Source: a bacterium
GTDB taxonomy: Bacteria > Elusimicrobiota > Elusimicrobia > Elusimicrobiales > UBA9959
Direction of reading: 5' to 3'
Length of the DNA stretch: 64,000 nt
NCBI GenBank assembly: GCA_021811315.1
Contig: JAJZPF010000008.1
Location: forward strand, 1 to 64,000
In this document: one piece after another, positions 1 to 7,976 of the stretch
Layout: every line of letters starts with the position of its first letter
How positions within the stretch are numbered: the stretch's first letter is position 1
The notes under the pieces: model-generated
Seen by the model: only the letters and a program-made list of their open reading frames with translations
Told to the model about the DNA's origin: nothing
Databases searched by the model: none
Program-made: the position numbers and the translations under genes

Positions 1-35
1 ACTATTTTTTCAATAACCTGATTATTAGTGAGCAT
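1..35 (-). CDS. Start of a gene that leaves the window to the left (partial)
   Basis: Only 11 codons are visible (MLTNNQVIEKI). The ATG is at 35-33 on the minus strand, and a perfect AGGAGG lies at 48-43 with a 7-base spacer, which is why I accept a start here. The start codon lies inside one arm of a 12-bp inverted repeat (30-41 with 81-92), so its initiation could be controlled by RNA folding. The local base composition is clearly poorer in GC than the rest of the window. The product cannot be identified from 11 residues. Confidence 0.45.
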   Translation of the reverse strand, partial: MLTNNQVIEKI

Positions 36-92
36 GGGTATTCCTCCTAGGGTTTTTACTCGTAATATTAATTCTACGAGATACCCATGCTC
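30..92 (-). promoter_or_regulatory. Inverted repeat enclosing a ribosome binding site and covering a start codon
   Basis: Bases 30-41 (gagcatgggtat) and 81-92 (atacccatgctc) are a perfect 12-bp inverted repeat. A smaller nested one, ctcgta at 59-64 and tacgag at 75-80, has a 10-base AT-rich loop. In the minus-strand transcript the ATG at 35-33 would be paired in the outer stem and the AGGAGG at 48-43 would sit in the loop region. This arrangement could hide the start codon. The function is inference. Confidence 0.4.
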
Positions 93-93
93 C

Positions 94-369
94 TTACAAA
101 TTTACACCCGTTATTCTAACACAACCCCGAGGATTCCCAAGGTGAATACAGGTCGCCCTTCCATACACCATTTCATCAAAATTCTCGGGAGTAACACCTT
201 TTTTTGGGAATGATTCCCATTCTGTAGCGCTTGCTTCATTATCACAACACCCAAGCATTACTTGTGACGGTGTCAATTCTAGAGATTTCGCACATGTGAG
301 AATTGTAGGAAACATAAGGGCGATTATCGCTAGTTTCCCCTGAAAGTTTTCCCTCTTCCGCCTGCACAA
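94..369 (-). CDS. Small chimeric reading frame across the left end of the IS91-like fragment
   Basis: 91 codons. The first 24 codons come from the terminal repeat of the IS91-like element (300-369) and the remaining 67 codons come from the flanking low-GC DNA. The N-terminus reads like a lipoprotein leader: basic residues, a hydrophobic run (LAIIALMFPTIL), then TCAKS. It is unclear whether this is a fortunate fusion or a chance frame. The native part contains the paired cysteines GCC and two further cysteines near the C-terminus. No family is recognised. The stop codon is followed after 58 bases by the start of the next minus-strand gene, so the two could be cotranscribed. It may equally be the decayed 3' part of a gene whose start was removed by the insertion. 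Confidence 0.3.
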   Translation of the reverse strand: MCRRKRENFQGKLAIIALMFPTILTCAKSLELTPSQVMLGCCDNEASATEWESFPKKGVTPENFDEMVYGRATCIHLGNPRGCVRITGVNL

Positions 370-710
370 ATTTTTCCGAGAATCTCCCTATTCCGCTATA
401 ATAACAAAAAGCGGGTTCTTTTTCGTGTTTTTTCGCGCGGTTTCCCGGCCCGTCAGGCGGCGGGCTGGTTTCAGATGGTGAGGGAGTTCAGTCTTCCGGA
501 GCCGGCGGGTCTATTGCGTCGTATTGGTCTACCCGCGTGTCCAGCTGGCAGTCTTCATCCGGCGGGCCGCGTTTTACAGCATATAAAGACTGAGCCGGCG
601 CCGGCCGGAATTTAGGGAATTCCGCCGGCAGGCCGAAATGGTTTAAGAGCCGCACAAGTTCTTTGTCTTTGAAGATAACGGCGACCGGCTTAAGTTCCAG
701 GTTGCATTTG
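300..710 (-). mobile_element. IS91-like element fragment (3' end of transposase plus terminal 188 bp)
   Basis: These 411 bases match 13786-14196 without any difference that I can find by eye, at a constant offset of 13486. They comprise the last 74 codons of the IS91-type transposase (stop at 488-490) and the 188 bases downstream, which in this family should contain the origin end (oriIS). The left border (300) is shared with the full copy and is therefore the true element end. The right border (710/711) falls inside the transposase gene, so the rest of this copy was deleted together with the 5' part of the neighbouring surface-protein gene. The complete identity suggests recent duplication or gene conversion. 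Confidence 0.85.
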
Positions 711-2519
711 CAGAATATTTCCGGAGACGGGACCGGTAATTATCTTGAGATGAGCGGCCGGCTGAACACGCCCGCTTCAATGGAGATATCAAGCTTTACT
801 TTGGTTTTAAGTTCCTCCAGCATCGTTCCAAACGCCACCTTCCTTGATATCAAATATGCCGGTGGATATGATCTTCAGGATAGTACGCAGGCGCCGTGGC
901 CGGTTTTGAGCAGCATCACTATCAGAAATAACGGCGTCCTTTCCCATAGCGCAAACAGTACAGCCGAGGTCCATAAACTGGATCTTACGCTGTCTAATAT
1001 GACGATTGAGACGGGAGGCAAGATAGATGTTTCCTGCAAAGGCTATAAAGTCGGTTACGGTCCTGGTGCCGTAAACAATTGGGACACTGGCGCCGGCTAT
1101 GGTGGGCAGGGCGGCGTCACTTCGGAGGCAAATACGCCCGGTCCGACTTACGGCAGTTATTCGGCGCCCATCGATCTGGGATCCGGCGGGGCCAACGCAA
1201 CTTATCCGGGGGCGTTCGGCGGCGGCGCCGCTATATTGAATGTGCAGGGCACGCTTACGCTGAACGGCCAGATACTTTCCAATGGGTGCAGTTCTGTCGG
1301 CAGCGGTTCAGGCGGCAGTGTTTATATCACCGGCGGGGCGCTGGTCGGTAATGGTTCAATAAGCGCGCGGGGAGCCGACACCGGTTATGGCACAGGCGGC
1401 GGCGGGCGCGTGGCTGTTATAGCCAGCACCAGCGGGTTTAGCGGCGCCATAACGGCTTTTGCCGGTTCAAACGGCGTAAAGTCAGGCGGCGCGGGCACGG
1501 TGTTCATAAAGACGCCGGGGAGCAACGGCACGCTGATAGTGGACAACAACAACATAGCCACAAATCGTTATACCGGCATTTTAGCGGCTGATAATATTCT
1601 TGATTCCGTCCAGGCGCTCCACAAGAGCAGCGGCACATTCCTGTCGTTTAGCACCGTCACCATAACCGGCGAGAACGCCTTCTTCGACGGCGATAACACC
1701 AGCACCGTTACCGTAAGCGGCAATGTTTACGGCGGCTCTTTCCCCGAGGTGTGGGTAAGTTCGTTCAGCGTTAAATGGGGCGCGGCAGGCAATCCCTCGA
1801 ACGCCCAGTTCACGGCCGAGATCTCGACTTATTCCGATTATTCGGTTGTCGAGAATTCGAGCGCCACCTACAACCGCAATGCTTTTTTGACCGGGGTTTT
1901 AGCGCCCAATACCACTTATTACGCCCGTGTAAAGACCCCGGACTACGCCACGCTTAAACTTCTTACCACTGATTACGTGGTTGTCGGTTCTACCGCCACG
2001 CTTGCTGCACAGCCCGGCACGCCGGTCAATCCCTTTACCGGGGTGTTCTTTAATTCAATTGACGTTGCATGGCTGGCCAACGGCAACCCGCCTTATACGG
2101 AATACCGGGTTATGGCATCCACCGCTTCGGATTTCAGCGGAACATTGTACGGCCCATACGCCGGCCCCCTGAGCTGGAATATCATGACCTCCACTTCCGT
2201 AATATCCCTTACCGGCTGCACGCTGTATTATTTCCGGGTTCAGGCCAGGAATATGAACGGGATAGAGACCGGTTTTGAGGTGCTCGGTTCAACCGATACC
2301 GCCGGTTATTCCGCCTCCAGCTTGAAGTTTTTTGACGGGACCCAGAATGTAACTGCGGCCCGCATGGACCCGGCCTGCCCAGGAACGACCGCCAAGCTGA
2401 AGGTCAGGACTAACGCCGGCACGGATATTATATCCTTGGTGGACGTAGCCGACCCAGCGGCCTCCAGGCTGAGGATCCAGACCCCGGAAGGCGTAAAAGC
2501 CGTCCGCAAATATCCATAA
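711..2519 (+). pseudogene. 5'-truncated surface protein: Gly-rich beta-helix-like region, two Fn3-like modules, C-terminal AVRKY module
   Basis: Open frame of 602 codons whose original start is missing. An ATG at 663 opens the frame, but its first 16 codons are antisense to the IS91 transposase, so that start is an artefact of the junction at 710/711. The remainder has a Gly/Ala/Thr/Ser-rich region (GGGGR, GGAGT, GGSVY patterns, to about residue 330) typical of right-handed beta-helix surface proteins. Two fibronectin-III-like modules follow (about residues 360-540, with TTYYARVKT and LYYFRVQAR). A C-terminal module of about 62 residues begins LKFFDG and ends VKAVRKYP. That last module is shared with the protein ending at 9959, which suggests a common sorting or anchoring role. 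It probably belonged to a much larger secreted adhesin-like protein. It is unlikely to be exported in its present state. Confidence 0.75.
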
Positions 2520-2791
2520 TATCCATGATCCGGGGGCATAATACCGTAAAGTATAATTGATTTAGTGTGGAGGATACGGTATGCTTAACCCTTTTTACTA
2601 CGGACAAGTCGCTACAGGGTATCAGGGGGCGTAGCTTTGTTTCTTGGTTAACAAAAAGCGGACAAAATGAGGCGGGCCTATGTCAGGAGGTCTGGAGTCT
2701 GGCTCGTGCGTGTGCTCGCCCGCCATTTGGGAAATTGAATTTAATATGATAGATTATGATTCAGCGGATGTGATATCGTCCCTGCAGATTT

Positions 2792-3199
2792 ATGATGCGC
2801 ATTATAAAACAGCTTGATAGTTTTTTCTCGTCAAAACGGGAAGTTGTGGCCGTGTATCTTTTTGGCTCATGGGCCGCGGGTAAATCCAAAAAAAACAGTG
2901 ATGCCGACGTGGCGGTATTACTCGGCCCCGTAGCCGCTAAAAAAGCTTTTACGTTGCAGTTGCGCTGGCAGGAAGAATTGGCGCGGATTTTAGGTATAAA
3001 TGTGGATCTCGTTATACTTAACGAAGCTGATCCTTTACTGAAATTCCAGGTCTACTCAAAAGGTCTGCCGGCGCATATTAAAATGCCCGCTTCAGCCGAA
3101 AAATTTAAATGGCGCGCGATAAGCGAGTATTGGGACTGGACGCCCAGCCAGAGAATTTTAAGAAAAACCGCTTTGGACCGGATGGAAAGATATGGATAA
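2792..3199 (+). CDS. mntA: MntA-type minimal nucleotidyltransferase antitoxin
   Basis: 135 residues. The N-terminal half is a minimal nucleotidyltransferase: G25-S26, ten residues, then D37-A-D39 (the GSx10DxD signature), and a further acidic strand (VDLVIL) carries the third carboxylate. In characterised HepT/MntA pairs this enzyme adds AMP to a tyrosine in the HEPN toxin and thereby neutralises it. The gene overlaps the following hepT by 8 bases, the usual gene order and coupling for the pair. Two ATGs are in tandem at 2792 and 2795; neither has a strong ribosome binding site. The C-terminal 40 residues (WRAISEYWDW region) are extra compared with the core domain. The pair sits among insertion-sequence debris, consistent with horizontal transfer. 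Confidence 0.85.
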   Translation: MMRIIKQLDSFFSSKREVVAVYLFGSWAAGKSKKNSDADVAVLLGPVAAKKAFTLQLRWQEELARILGINVDLVILNEADPLLKFQVYSKGLPAHIKMPASAEKFKWRAISEYWDWTPSQRILRKTALDRMERYG

Positions 3200-3596
3200 A
3201 GAACTTATAAGCAGAAAAATTATCCAGTTGGAAAGGGCGCTGGGCAGAATTGCCGGACATATAGGCCGTAATGCCGGCGTTTTTTCCGCCGATTATGACG
3301 CGCAGGATATCGTCTACCGCAATTTTCAGATCGTGGTTCAAAACTGTGTGGATATCGCCAGCCACATAATAGCCGAAGAAAATTTTGAGATTCCCCGGAC
3401 TATGGGAGAATCTTTTGATGTTTTACACCGGCGCGGGATAATACCTGCCGCTATGGCTAAAGAACTCAGGAATATGACTGTATTGCGAAATATAATTGTC
3501 CACGACTATACTCGCATAAAAATTGAAAAAGCCTATCCCCTTCTTGAAAATTCTTTAAAAACTCTTCCCAAATTCTGCCGTACGGTATTAAAATAG
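3192..3596 (+). CDS. hepT: HepT-like HEPN RNase toxin (DUF86)
   Basis: 134 residues, all-helical HEPN fold. The catalytic Rx4H motif is intact as R99-N-I-I-V-H104, followed by D105-Y106, so the RNxxxHxY form needed both for RNase activity and for tyrosine AMPylation by MntA is present. It is translated from an ATG inside the end of mntA (8-base overlap), implying translational coupling that keeps antitoxin in excess. Known family members cleave RNA and arrest growth unless modified. Nothing suggests inactivation here. A role in phage defence or stabilisation of accessory DNA is inference from the family. Confidence 0.88.
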   Translation: MDKELISRKIIQLERALGRIAGHIGRNAGVFSADYDAQDIVYRNFQIVVQNCVDIASHIIAEENFEIPRTMGESFDVLHRRGIIPAAMAKELRNMTVLRNIIVHDYTRIKIEKAYPLLENSLKTLPKFCRTVLK

Positions 3597-3630
3597 GGCA
3601 AAAGGCAGCAGGAGCTTTTTAAAGAACAGG

Positions 3631-4194
3631 TTGAATTTAACCGACATGGTGTTGAATAAAAACAAGCCTTTTTATAAAATGGGGAAAGTCCTTTTCCTGG
3701 GCAAAATCCCTTCGGGGGAGCTCAGCTCTTTCATTTCCGGCAAGTTCTGGGCTTCGGGGATAACCATAGACGCCGGGACCACGGAGGAGATAATAAGGGT
3801 TTCGCGGGCGGTTCCGTATTATACGCTGCATTTATGCCACGAAATATGGAGCGGTTGCACGGACATAAAAAACGTGCCGCGCCCGGCAGTCGCCGAAGCT
3901 GTCGGCAGGATCGTGCGGGGGCTGTCTCCGATGTTCCTTTCAATATGGGATTCGCTGGCGCTTTCACAGCGGAAACTGCTGCAGGCTATGGCCGTGTCCG
4001 GCGCAACGGATTTGTTCTCTATGGGGTTTATCAATTCCTATCGTCTTGGATCGGCCTCCTCCGTGCAGAAATCGGAGGCTCTTTTGCTGGCTAAAGGCCT
4101 GCTTGAGAAGGAGGACGGGGTTGCGGTGTTTTCGGATATCTGGTTCCGCGAATGGATTAAAAAGAAGGGTATCTACTTTGGGGGCTTATTCTGA
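3631..4194 (+). pseudogene. C-terminal remnant of an AAA-type ATPase (archaeal ATPase-like)
   Basis: 187 codons from a TTG with no convincing ribosome binding site. The sequence resembles the C-terminal part of prokaryotic AAA ATPases of the archaeal-ATPase type. There is a helical lid (GKIPSGELSSFI), the characteristic PYYTLHLCHEIW segment, and a winged-helix stretch ending in FSDIWFREWIKKKG. No Walker A or Walker B motif is present, so the nucleotide-binding half is gone. It starts 34 bases after hepT and overlaps by 22 bases with another ATPase remnant on the opposite strand. I read it as a decayed fragment, not a functional protein. Confidence 0.65.
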
Positions 4195-4436
4195 CCTTTT
4201 AGAATTTCCGGCAAGTGAACAATGAAATCCTTGAACGGCCAAATCTCGACTTTCCCCTGGTACTCCCGCTGCGTAACCCCGCAGACAAAGTAGCACTTGG
4301 CCTGCTGATAATCTTTTTGGAATAATTTCAGCCCTCCCATGCGCGAGGCATCAGTGCCCGGCCCCCGCTTCACCTCCACCGCGACAAAGCCGTTTTCCCC
4401 GTAAAAGACTGCCCTTGTAGCGGCGGGCGGCGGGCC
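4173..4436 (-). pseudogene. C-terminal remnant of a second AAA ATPase (DUF4143-like tail)
   Basis: The frame is open from the stop codon at about 4437 down to 4173. It encodes a fragment reading AVFYGENGFVAVEVKRG, then a helix (LKLFQKDYQQAKCYFV) and EIWPFKDFIVHLPEIL. The E-V-K core followed by a helix and a final strand-helix resembles the nuclease-like C-terminal domain found in many prokaryotic ATP-binding proteins with DUF4143. Only this tail survives, and no ATPase domain precedes it. Its 3' end overlaps the 3' end of the plus-strand ATPase fragment, so two unrelated-strand ATPase genes were joined tail to tail by deletion. Confidence 0.55.
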
Positions 4437-4458
4437 TTAAGCCGCTGACCCGGCCGGC

Positions 4459-4579
4459 CAGAGACCAAAGACCCTGCGGGTCACCAAAACCGCGAATACG
4501 CCCCCGTACTCAACCTGGGTCAACGGGGCAATTTCTATAAGCATGAATACGCCGCACGGCTGGGTAATAGGCCTCATGC
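4459..4579 (+). repeat. Intergenic repeat, copy 1, upstream of a secreted-protein gene
   Basis: About 120 bp that align with 6659-6772. Shared blocks in order are cagagacc, ccctgcgggtcac, an A-run, aacgggcaat (with small indels), ctataag or ttataag, aatacg and cctcatgc. The ccctgcggg block forms a short hairpin (gaccc-tgc-gggtc). Both copies lie 100-110 bases before the start codon of a secreted protein of unknown family and are in the same orientation. They may carry a shared regulatory signal or be the remains of a duplication. Confidence 0.55.
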
Positions 4580-4682
4580 CGGCGCGGCCGCATACTTGTA
4601 AACTATAAGCATGGTCTTGAACGCCAGCCAAGGCGGACCGGGAAACGAGGTTGGATAAAAATCGGAGAGATAAGGATAAACT

Positions 4683-5552
4683 ATGAAAAACACAAAAAGC
4701 ATAATTGCACTTGCGGTGACCGCGCTCAGTCTGACTTCGACTGCCATGGCCGGAGATTTCGATCTTAATGCGCTATCCGCCCAGAGCCTGAGGGCGGAGG
4801 CTGCCGGTTCCATATTCAGTCCCATGCCTGTCGCGGTTAAGGCCGATAATACGGACACGGCCAGCGAAAGGCTCGGGAAAGCCCCTTCACAGCGGGATCT
4901 GCAGAGCTTCCTGGACGCTCCTGTCGGAAATTATGGGATAACCAATAAAGACCTGCTGCTCTCCAGGTATCCCGTGCGTAATGTCATAGTAGCCAAGACG
5001 TCCGCCGGGTTATTCGTCTTGAAAGTTCAATACGTACTGGCGCCCGGCAAGACCCCGGAAATGGTCGAACCCGGACTGAAGGCCAACCTGTTGGGGACCG
5101 TCACAGAGCTTGGGGTTTATAAGGACTTCATCGTGTTCGAGGCTGTAGCGCAGGGAAAGGGCGACAGGAGCGCGATCAACGGCGCCGCGGATCCGCTTAC
5201 CACGGCAGCTATGGCCCAGACAGATATCACTGTGGGAATGGTCACTCCAGCGGAAAAAAGCGCCGCTGGCCCGGCCGCCAGTGAAGTCGCCGGCGACAAA
5301 CTGGTGGGATTCGGTTCAATCTGCGCGATGGGAAAAAATTCGACCGACGCCGTGAACAGAGCGATGCTGCTACTTAACGAGCCTTTTGTAAGGCTGCGGA
5401 CCAATATTAACGTTTGGACCAGCGCAACTTATACCGGCACTTATGTGCAGGCTCCATACAAAGTGCTCGGTCAAGCGTCTGTTACCCGGATCTCGGCTGT
5501 GGCAACGTACAACTGGCTGGCCTGCTTACCTGTGCAGGGGCGTATGCCCTGA
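4683..5552 (+). CDS. Secreted protein of unknown family
   Basis: 289 residues. A cleavable signal peptide is clear: KNTK, a hydrophobic stretch (IIALAVTALSLTSTAMA), then GDFD. Start ATG at 4683 has AAGGA eight bases upstream. The mature part begins with an LNALSAQSL segment like that of other small exported proteins in this window (compare 6879 and 24341), which may be a lineage-specific propeptide. No catalytic motif is recognised. The frame ends at CLPVQGRMP; in the +2 frame an open stretch continues from about 5520 to 5737 (GAYALRSEFSRDEKYL and a basic tail), so the C-terminus could have been changed by a frameshift. Upstream lies the intergenic repeat shared with the gene at 6879. Confidence 0.7.
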   Translation: MKNTKSIIALAVTALSLTSTAMAGDFDLNALSAQSLRAEAAGSIFSPMPVAVKADNTDTASERLGKAPSQRDLQSFLDAPVGNYGITNKDLLLSRYPVRNVIVAKTSAGLFVLKVQYVLAPGKTPEMVEPGLKANLLGTVTELGVYKDFIVFEAVAQGKGDRSAINGAADPLTTAAMAQTDITVGMVTPAEKSAAGPAASEVAGDKLVGFGSICAMGKNSTDAVNRAMLLLNEPFVRLRTNINVWTSATYTGTYVQAPYKVLGQASVTRISAVATYNWLACLPVQGRMP

Positions 5553-5779
5553 GATCGGAGTTCTCCCGGGATGAAAAATATCTGAGTGACAGGAGTTTTA
5601 GTCTTACCCCGTTAGCCGAAGCAAAGGTGTCCGCCGCGAGGCGGGATCTGAAGAAAGCCGGAGGCAAAGTCCCGGCCCGAAGAACACGAAGCGCAAGAGA
5701 GGCCTGGCCTTTTACCGGACCGGCCGCATATGCTTAAATGGATTAACAGACTGTCGACTAAAAAGCAGGAGGAATAAAC

Positions 5780-6631
5780 ATGGGAACACTGTTTTCAGAT
5801 ACGCTGATGCGGCTTAGAAAGACCGCCGGTTTTCCCACAGCCTACCGCTTTTATCACGACAACGGCGGGGCCCCCGTACTGCAGTTATCCTACCGCAAAT
5901 ACCTCATGATGGAACAGGGCAGGATCCTGCCGGTAATCGGCCGGCTCCAAAAACTTTTTTTCGCTTTGCGGCTGCCCCCAAAAACACCCCCGGCCAACGA
6001 ACTTGTCCTGGCCTGGCTCAAGACCATGGCGGGCGAAGAAGCTTTTAAGGGAATAATTGAGCCGGTCCTCTCCGCGAAGGCGGAAGCGTCCGGGCTTTCC
6101 CCTTTGCATAAGGCGTTGGAAAGGTCCCTGTCGGAAAATAAGTCTTATGTGACTCCGGACCAGTTCATGGTCATTCTGTCCAGCCTGGAAACATACAAAT
6201 GCAATCTGACAATGAACAATGACACCGGCGTCTGGACCGCGGCGGATATCGCAAAAGCGGTTGGCATAAAAAAGCCGGCGGCGGAAAAGTCCCTCAAGGC
6301 GCTGGCAAAGGCCGGGCTGCTGAAAGAAGTAAAAAAAGGTTTTTACAAGTCGCGCCTGGCCGGCACGATGGTGGAATATCCCAATCTAAGCACTCTAGAA
6401 CCGGCCCTGCGCGATAAAATGAAAGGATATCTTAAAAAGCTGGAAGAGTCCGGCACCCCCGAATGGGCTAGCAAGGGCATCATTCGCGCCGATGCGCTGG
6501 ATTTAAGGGGCCTTTTTCCGCTGATGCACATGAACATCGCCGCCGCGCAAACCTACGCCGTCACCAAAAAAACCGACAAGACCGCCTTCTTCTATATTAT
6601 CGGCAAAATAGTCCGCCTATGGGACTTCTGA
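5780..6631 (+). CDS. Putative DNA-binding regulator with winged-helix segment
   Basis: 283 residues, start supported by AGGAGG eight bases upstream. The N-terminus (LMRLRKTAGFPTAYRFYHD, then YRKYLMMEQG) resembles a Cro/C1-type helix-turn-helix with a regulator-like layout. The middle (residues about 150-195: WTAADIAKAVGIKKPAAEKS, then LAKAGLLKEVKKGFYK) looks like a winged helix, including a basic wing. The C-terminal third is alpha-helical and unassigned. The general layout recalls DUF4423/TIGR02147-type regulators, but I cannot assign the family. It stands between two secreted-protein genes and has no signal peptide. A role in controlling those neighbours is only positional inference. Confidence 0.6.
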   Translation: MGTLFSDTLMRLRKTAGFPTAYRFYHDNGGAPVLQLSYRKYLMMEQGRILPVIGRLQKLFFALRLPPKTPPANELVLAWLKTMAGEEAFKGIIEPVLSAKAEASGLSPLHKALERSLSENKSYVTPDQFMVILSSLETYKCNLTMNNDTGVWTAADIAKAVGIKKPAAEKSLKALAKAGLLKEVKKGFYKSRLAGTMVEYPNLSTLEPALRDKMKGYLKKLEESGTPEWASKGIIRADALDLRGLFPLMHMNIAAAQTYAVTKKTDKTAFFYIIGKIVRLWDF

Positions 6632-6658
6632 TCCTTCCTGTTTCCCCCCATCCCCGGG

Positions 6659-6772
6659 CAGAGACCCTGCGGGTCACTAAAAATCTGTTCTGGGCGCCGG
6701 CGCGGACGTAAGCCAAACGGGCAATCCTTATAAGAACAAATACGACACCCGTGTGGGTACGCCGCCTCATGC
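6659..6772 (+). repeat. Intergenic repeat, copy 2, upstream of a secreted-protein gene
   Basis: Counterpart of 4459-4579, about 114 bp, same orientation, with conserved blocks agagaccctgcgggtcac, aacgggcaat, ttataag, aatacg and cctcatgc separated by variable sequence. Immediately after it is a perfect short hairpin (gaccgc-g-gcggtc) and a candidate -10 box, tagaat, within ctagaatat. The same ctagaatat string occurs on the minus strand upstream of the genes starting at 26692 and 35358. Confidence 0.55.
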
Positions 6773-6878
6773 GAAGACCGCGGCGGTCCGCTAGAATATA
6801 TATGCGGCCAAACGAGTCATATGACCGAACCGGGACGAAGCGAAAGTTTCCCGGAACAAAGCAAAAGGAGAAACACTA

Positions 6879-7967
6879 ATGAGGAAAATAATAATGGCGG
6901 TACTGGTAATAACGGCGGGAAGGGCCTACGCGGCGGATTTCACCGGTCTGCAGACCTTTAAGGCCGCCGATATTGCAACGGCGGCCGAATCCGATATGGA
7001 AAAAATTCCGGCAGCCATATCGTTGCCGGTACATATTGACGGCACAAAGGCGGAAACCGCATCATGCGTATGGGTCTCGCTGCGCCTGTTCAACACGAAG
7101 AAAGACGCGGTGGAATTCGCCGGGGACGCGCGGAAGTCCTTTGAACGCGCCGGCATTCCCGTTGTAAGCGCAGGCGCGTACAACAGCTTTGAAAGCACCG
7201 GCTTCAAGTATAAAGCCATGGTCACTTATACCGGCGGCTACTCAATGCTTGGAAAGTACAAAAGTCCGTGGTACAAAACCGAGGCGGAACGCGATGCCGC
7301 AATAACTGAAATATCGGCCAAACTTGCCAGGGAAGGCAATTTTGTCCTGGATCACCTGTCTTACCGCGAAGGCGACGGCACGGGACCGATGAACTACGTT
7401 TTTGAAATAGGCTATATAAAAACAAGACAGGCGGCGTCCGTTTCTACGCGGTTATTGTCCCGTTCCCGGCTTAATTCCGGCGCGGAGGAGCTCTCTTCCA
7501 GGTGGTTAAACAGTATTCCCGGACCTCTCAAGGCGGCGGTGAACGCGGCTCAAAGAAAAGAGCCGGAGAACCTGGGTTATATTTTCGGAATGAACACGTA
7601 TCCGGCGAAAACCAGCCTTATAAAGATCCTGGCCGATATCACCGGGTATAATGAAGCGGATATAAATTCGGATGTATTCAAGCTGTCTTCCGGCGACCCC
7701 GCCGTCCGCGCCTTCGCGAAATATCTGAGGGCTGAAGCGGCCGCCGAAAGTGAAGATACGCTTCCCGAAAGCCAGATTATCGCCAGGAATATACGTAACG
7801 TAGCCGACGAGGCTGAGAAAGCGTTCCTGGGCACAAAGCAGTTCGCGCAGGTTCAGCTGGCTTCACACAACAGGCAGGAGGACGGCGATCTGGATTATTG
7901 GACCCTGATAGCGCAGGAAAAGGACGGGTCTTTCCAGGTCCTGCAATACACCCGCAATCCTTATTGA
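6879..7967 (+). CDS. Secreted protein of unknown family
   Basis: 362 residues with a signal peptide (MRKIIMAVLVITAGRAYA, cleavage before ADFTG) and a strong AAGGAG nine bases before the ATG. The mature N-terminus (FTGLQTFKAADIATAAE) resembles the short 'L..L.A.D' opening of other small exported proteins here. The middle contains a globular alpha/beta segment with several aromatic strands, and the C-terminal half is helical (EADINSDVFKLSSGDPAVRA, ARNIRNVADEAEKAF) ending in a beta-rich LQYTRNPY. No cysteine pairs, repeats or catalytic signatures are visible. The last codon lies only 9 bases before the truncated gene at 7977, so its own 3' end may also lie at a rearrangement junction. Confidence 0.7.
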   Translation: MRKIIMAVLVITAGRAYAADFTGLQTFKAADIATAAESDMEKIPAAISLPVHIDGTKAETASCVWVSLRLFNTKKDAVEFAGDARKSFERAGIPVVSAGAYNSFESTGFKYKAMVTYTGGYSMLGKYKSPWYKTEAERDAAITEISAKLAREGNFVLDHLSYREGDGTGPMNYVFEIGYIKTRQAASVSTRLLSRSRLNSGAEELSSRWLNSIPGPLKAAVNAAQRKEPENLGYIFGMNTYPAKTSLIKILADITGYNEADINSDVFKLSSGDPAVRAFAKYLRAEAAAESEDTLPESQIIARNIRNVADEAEKAFLGTKQFAQVQLASHNRQEDGDLDYWTLIAQEKDGSFQVLQYTRNPY

Positions 7968-7976
7968 TAGTCTTCA

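Noticed and set aside
663..710. ATG at 663 as the natural start of the surface protein
   Set aside because: Its 16 codons are antisense to the IS91 transposase and occur again at 14149 in front of unrelated sequence.
2567..2749. 60-codon frame between the surface-protein fragment and mntA
   Set aside because: No ribosome binding site, no similarity to any domain, and the spacer is probably non-coding; only a weak 7-bp inverted repeat (2541-2547 with 2576-2582) is visible.
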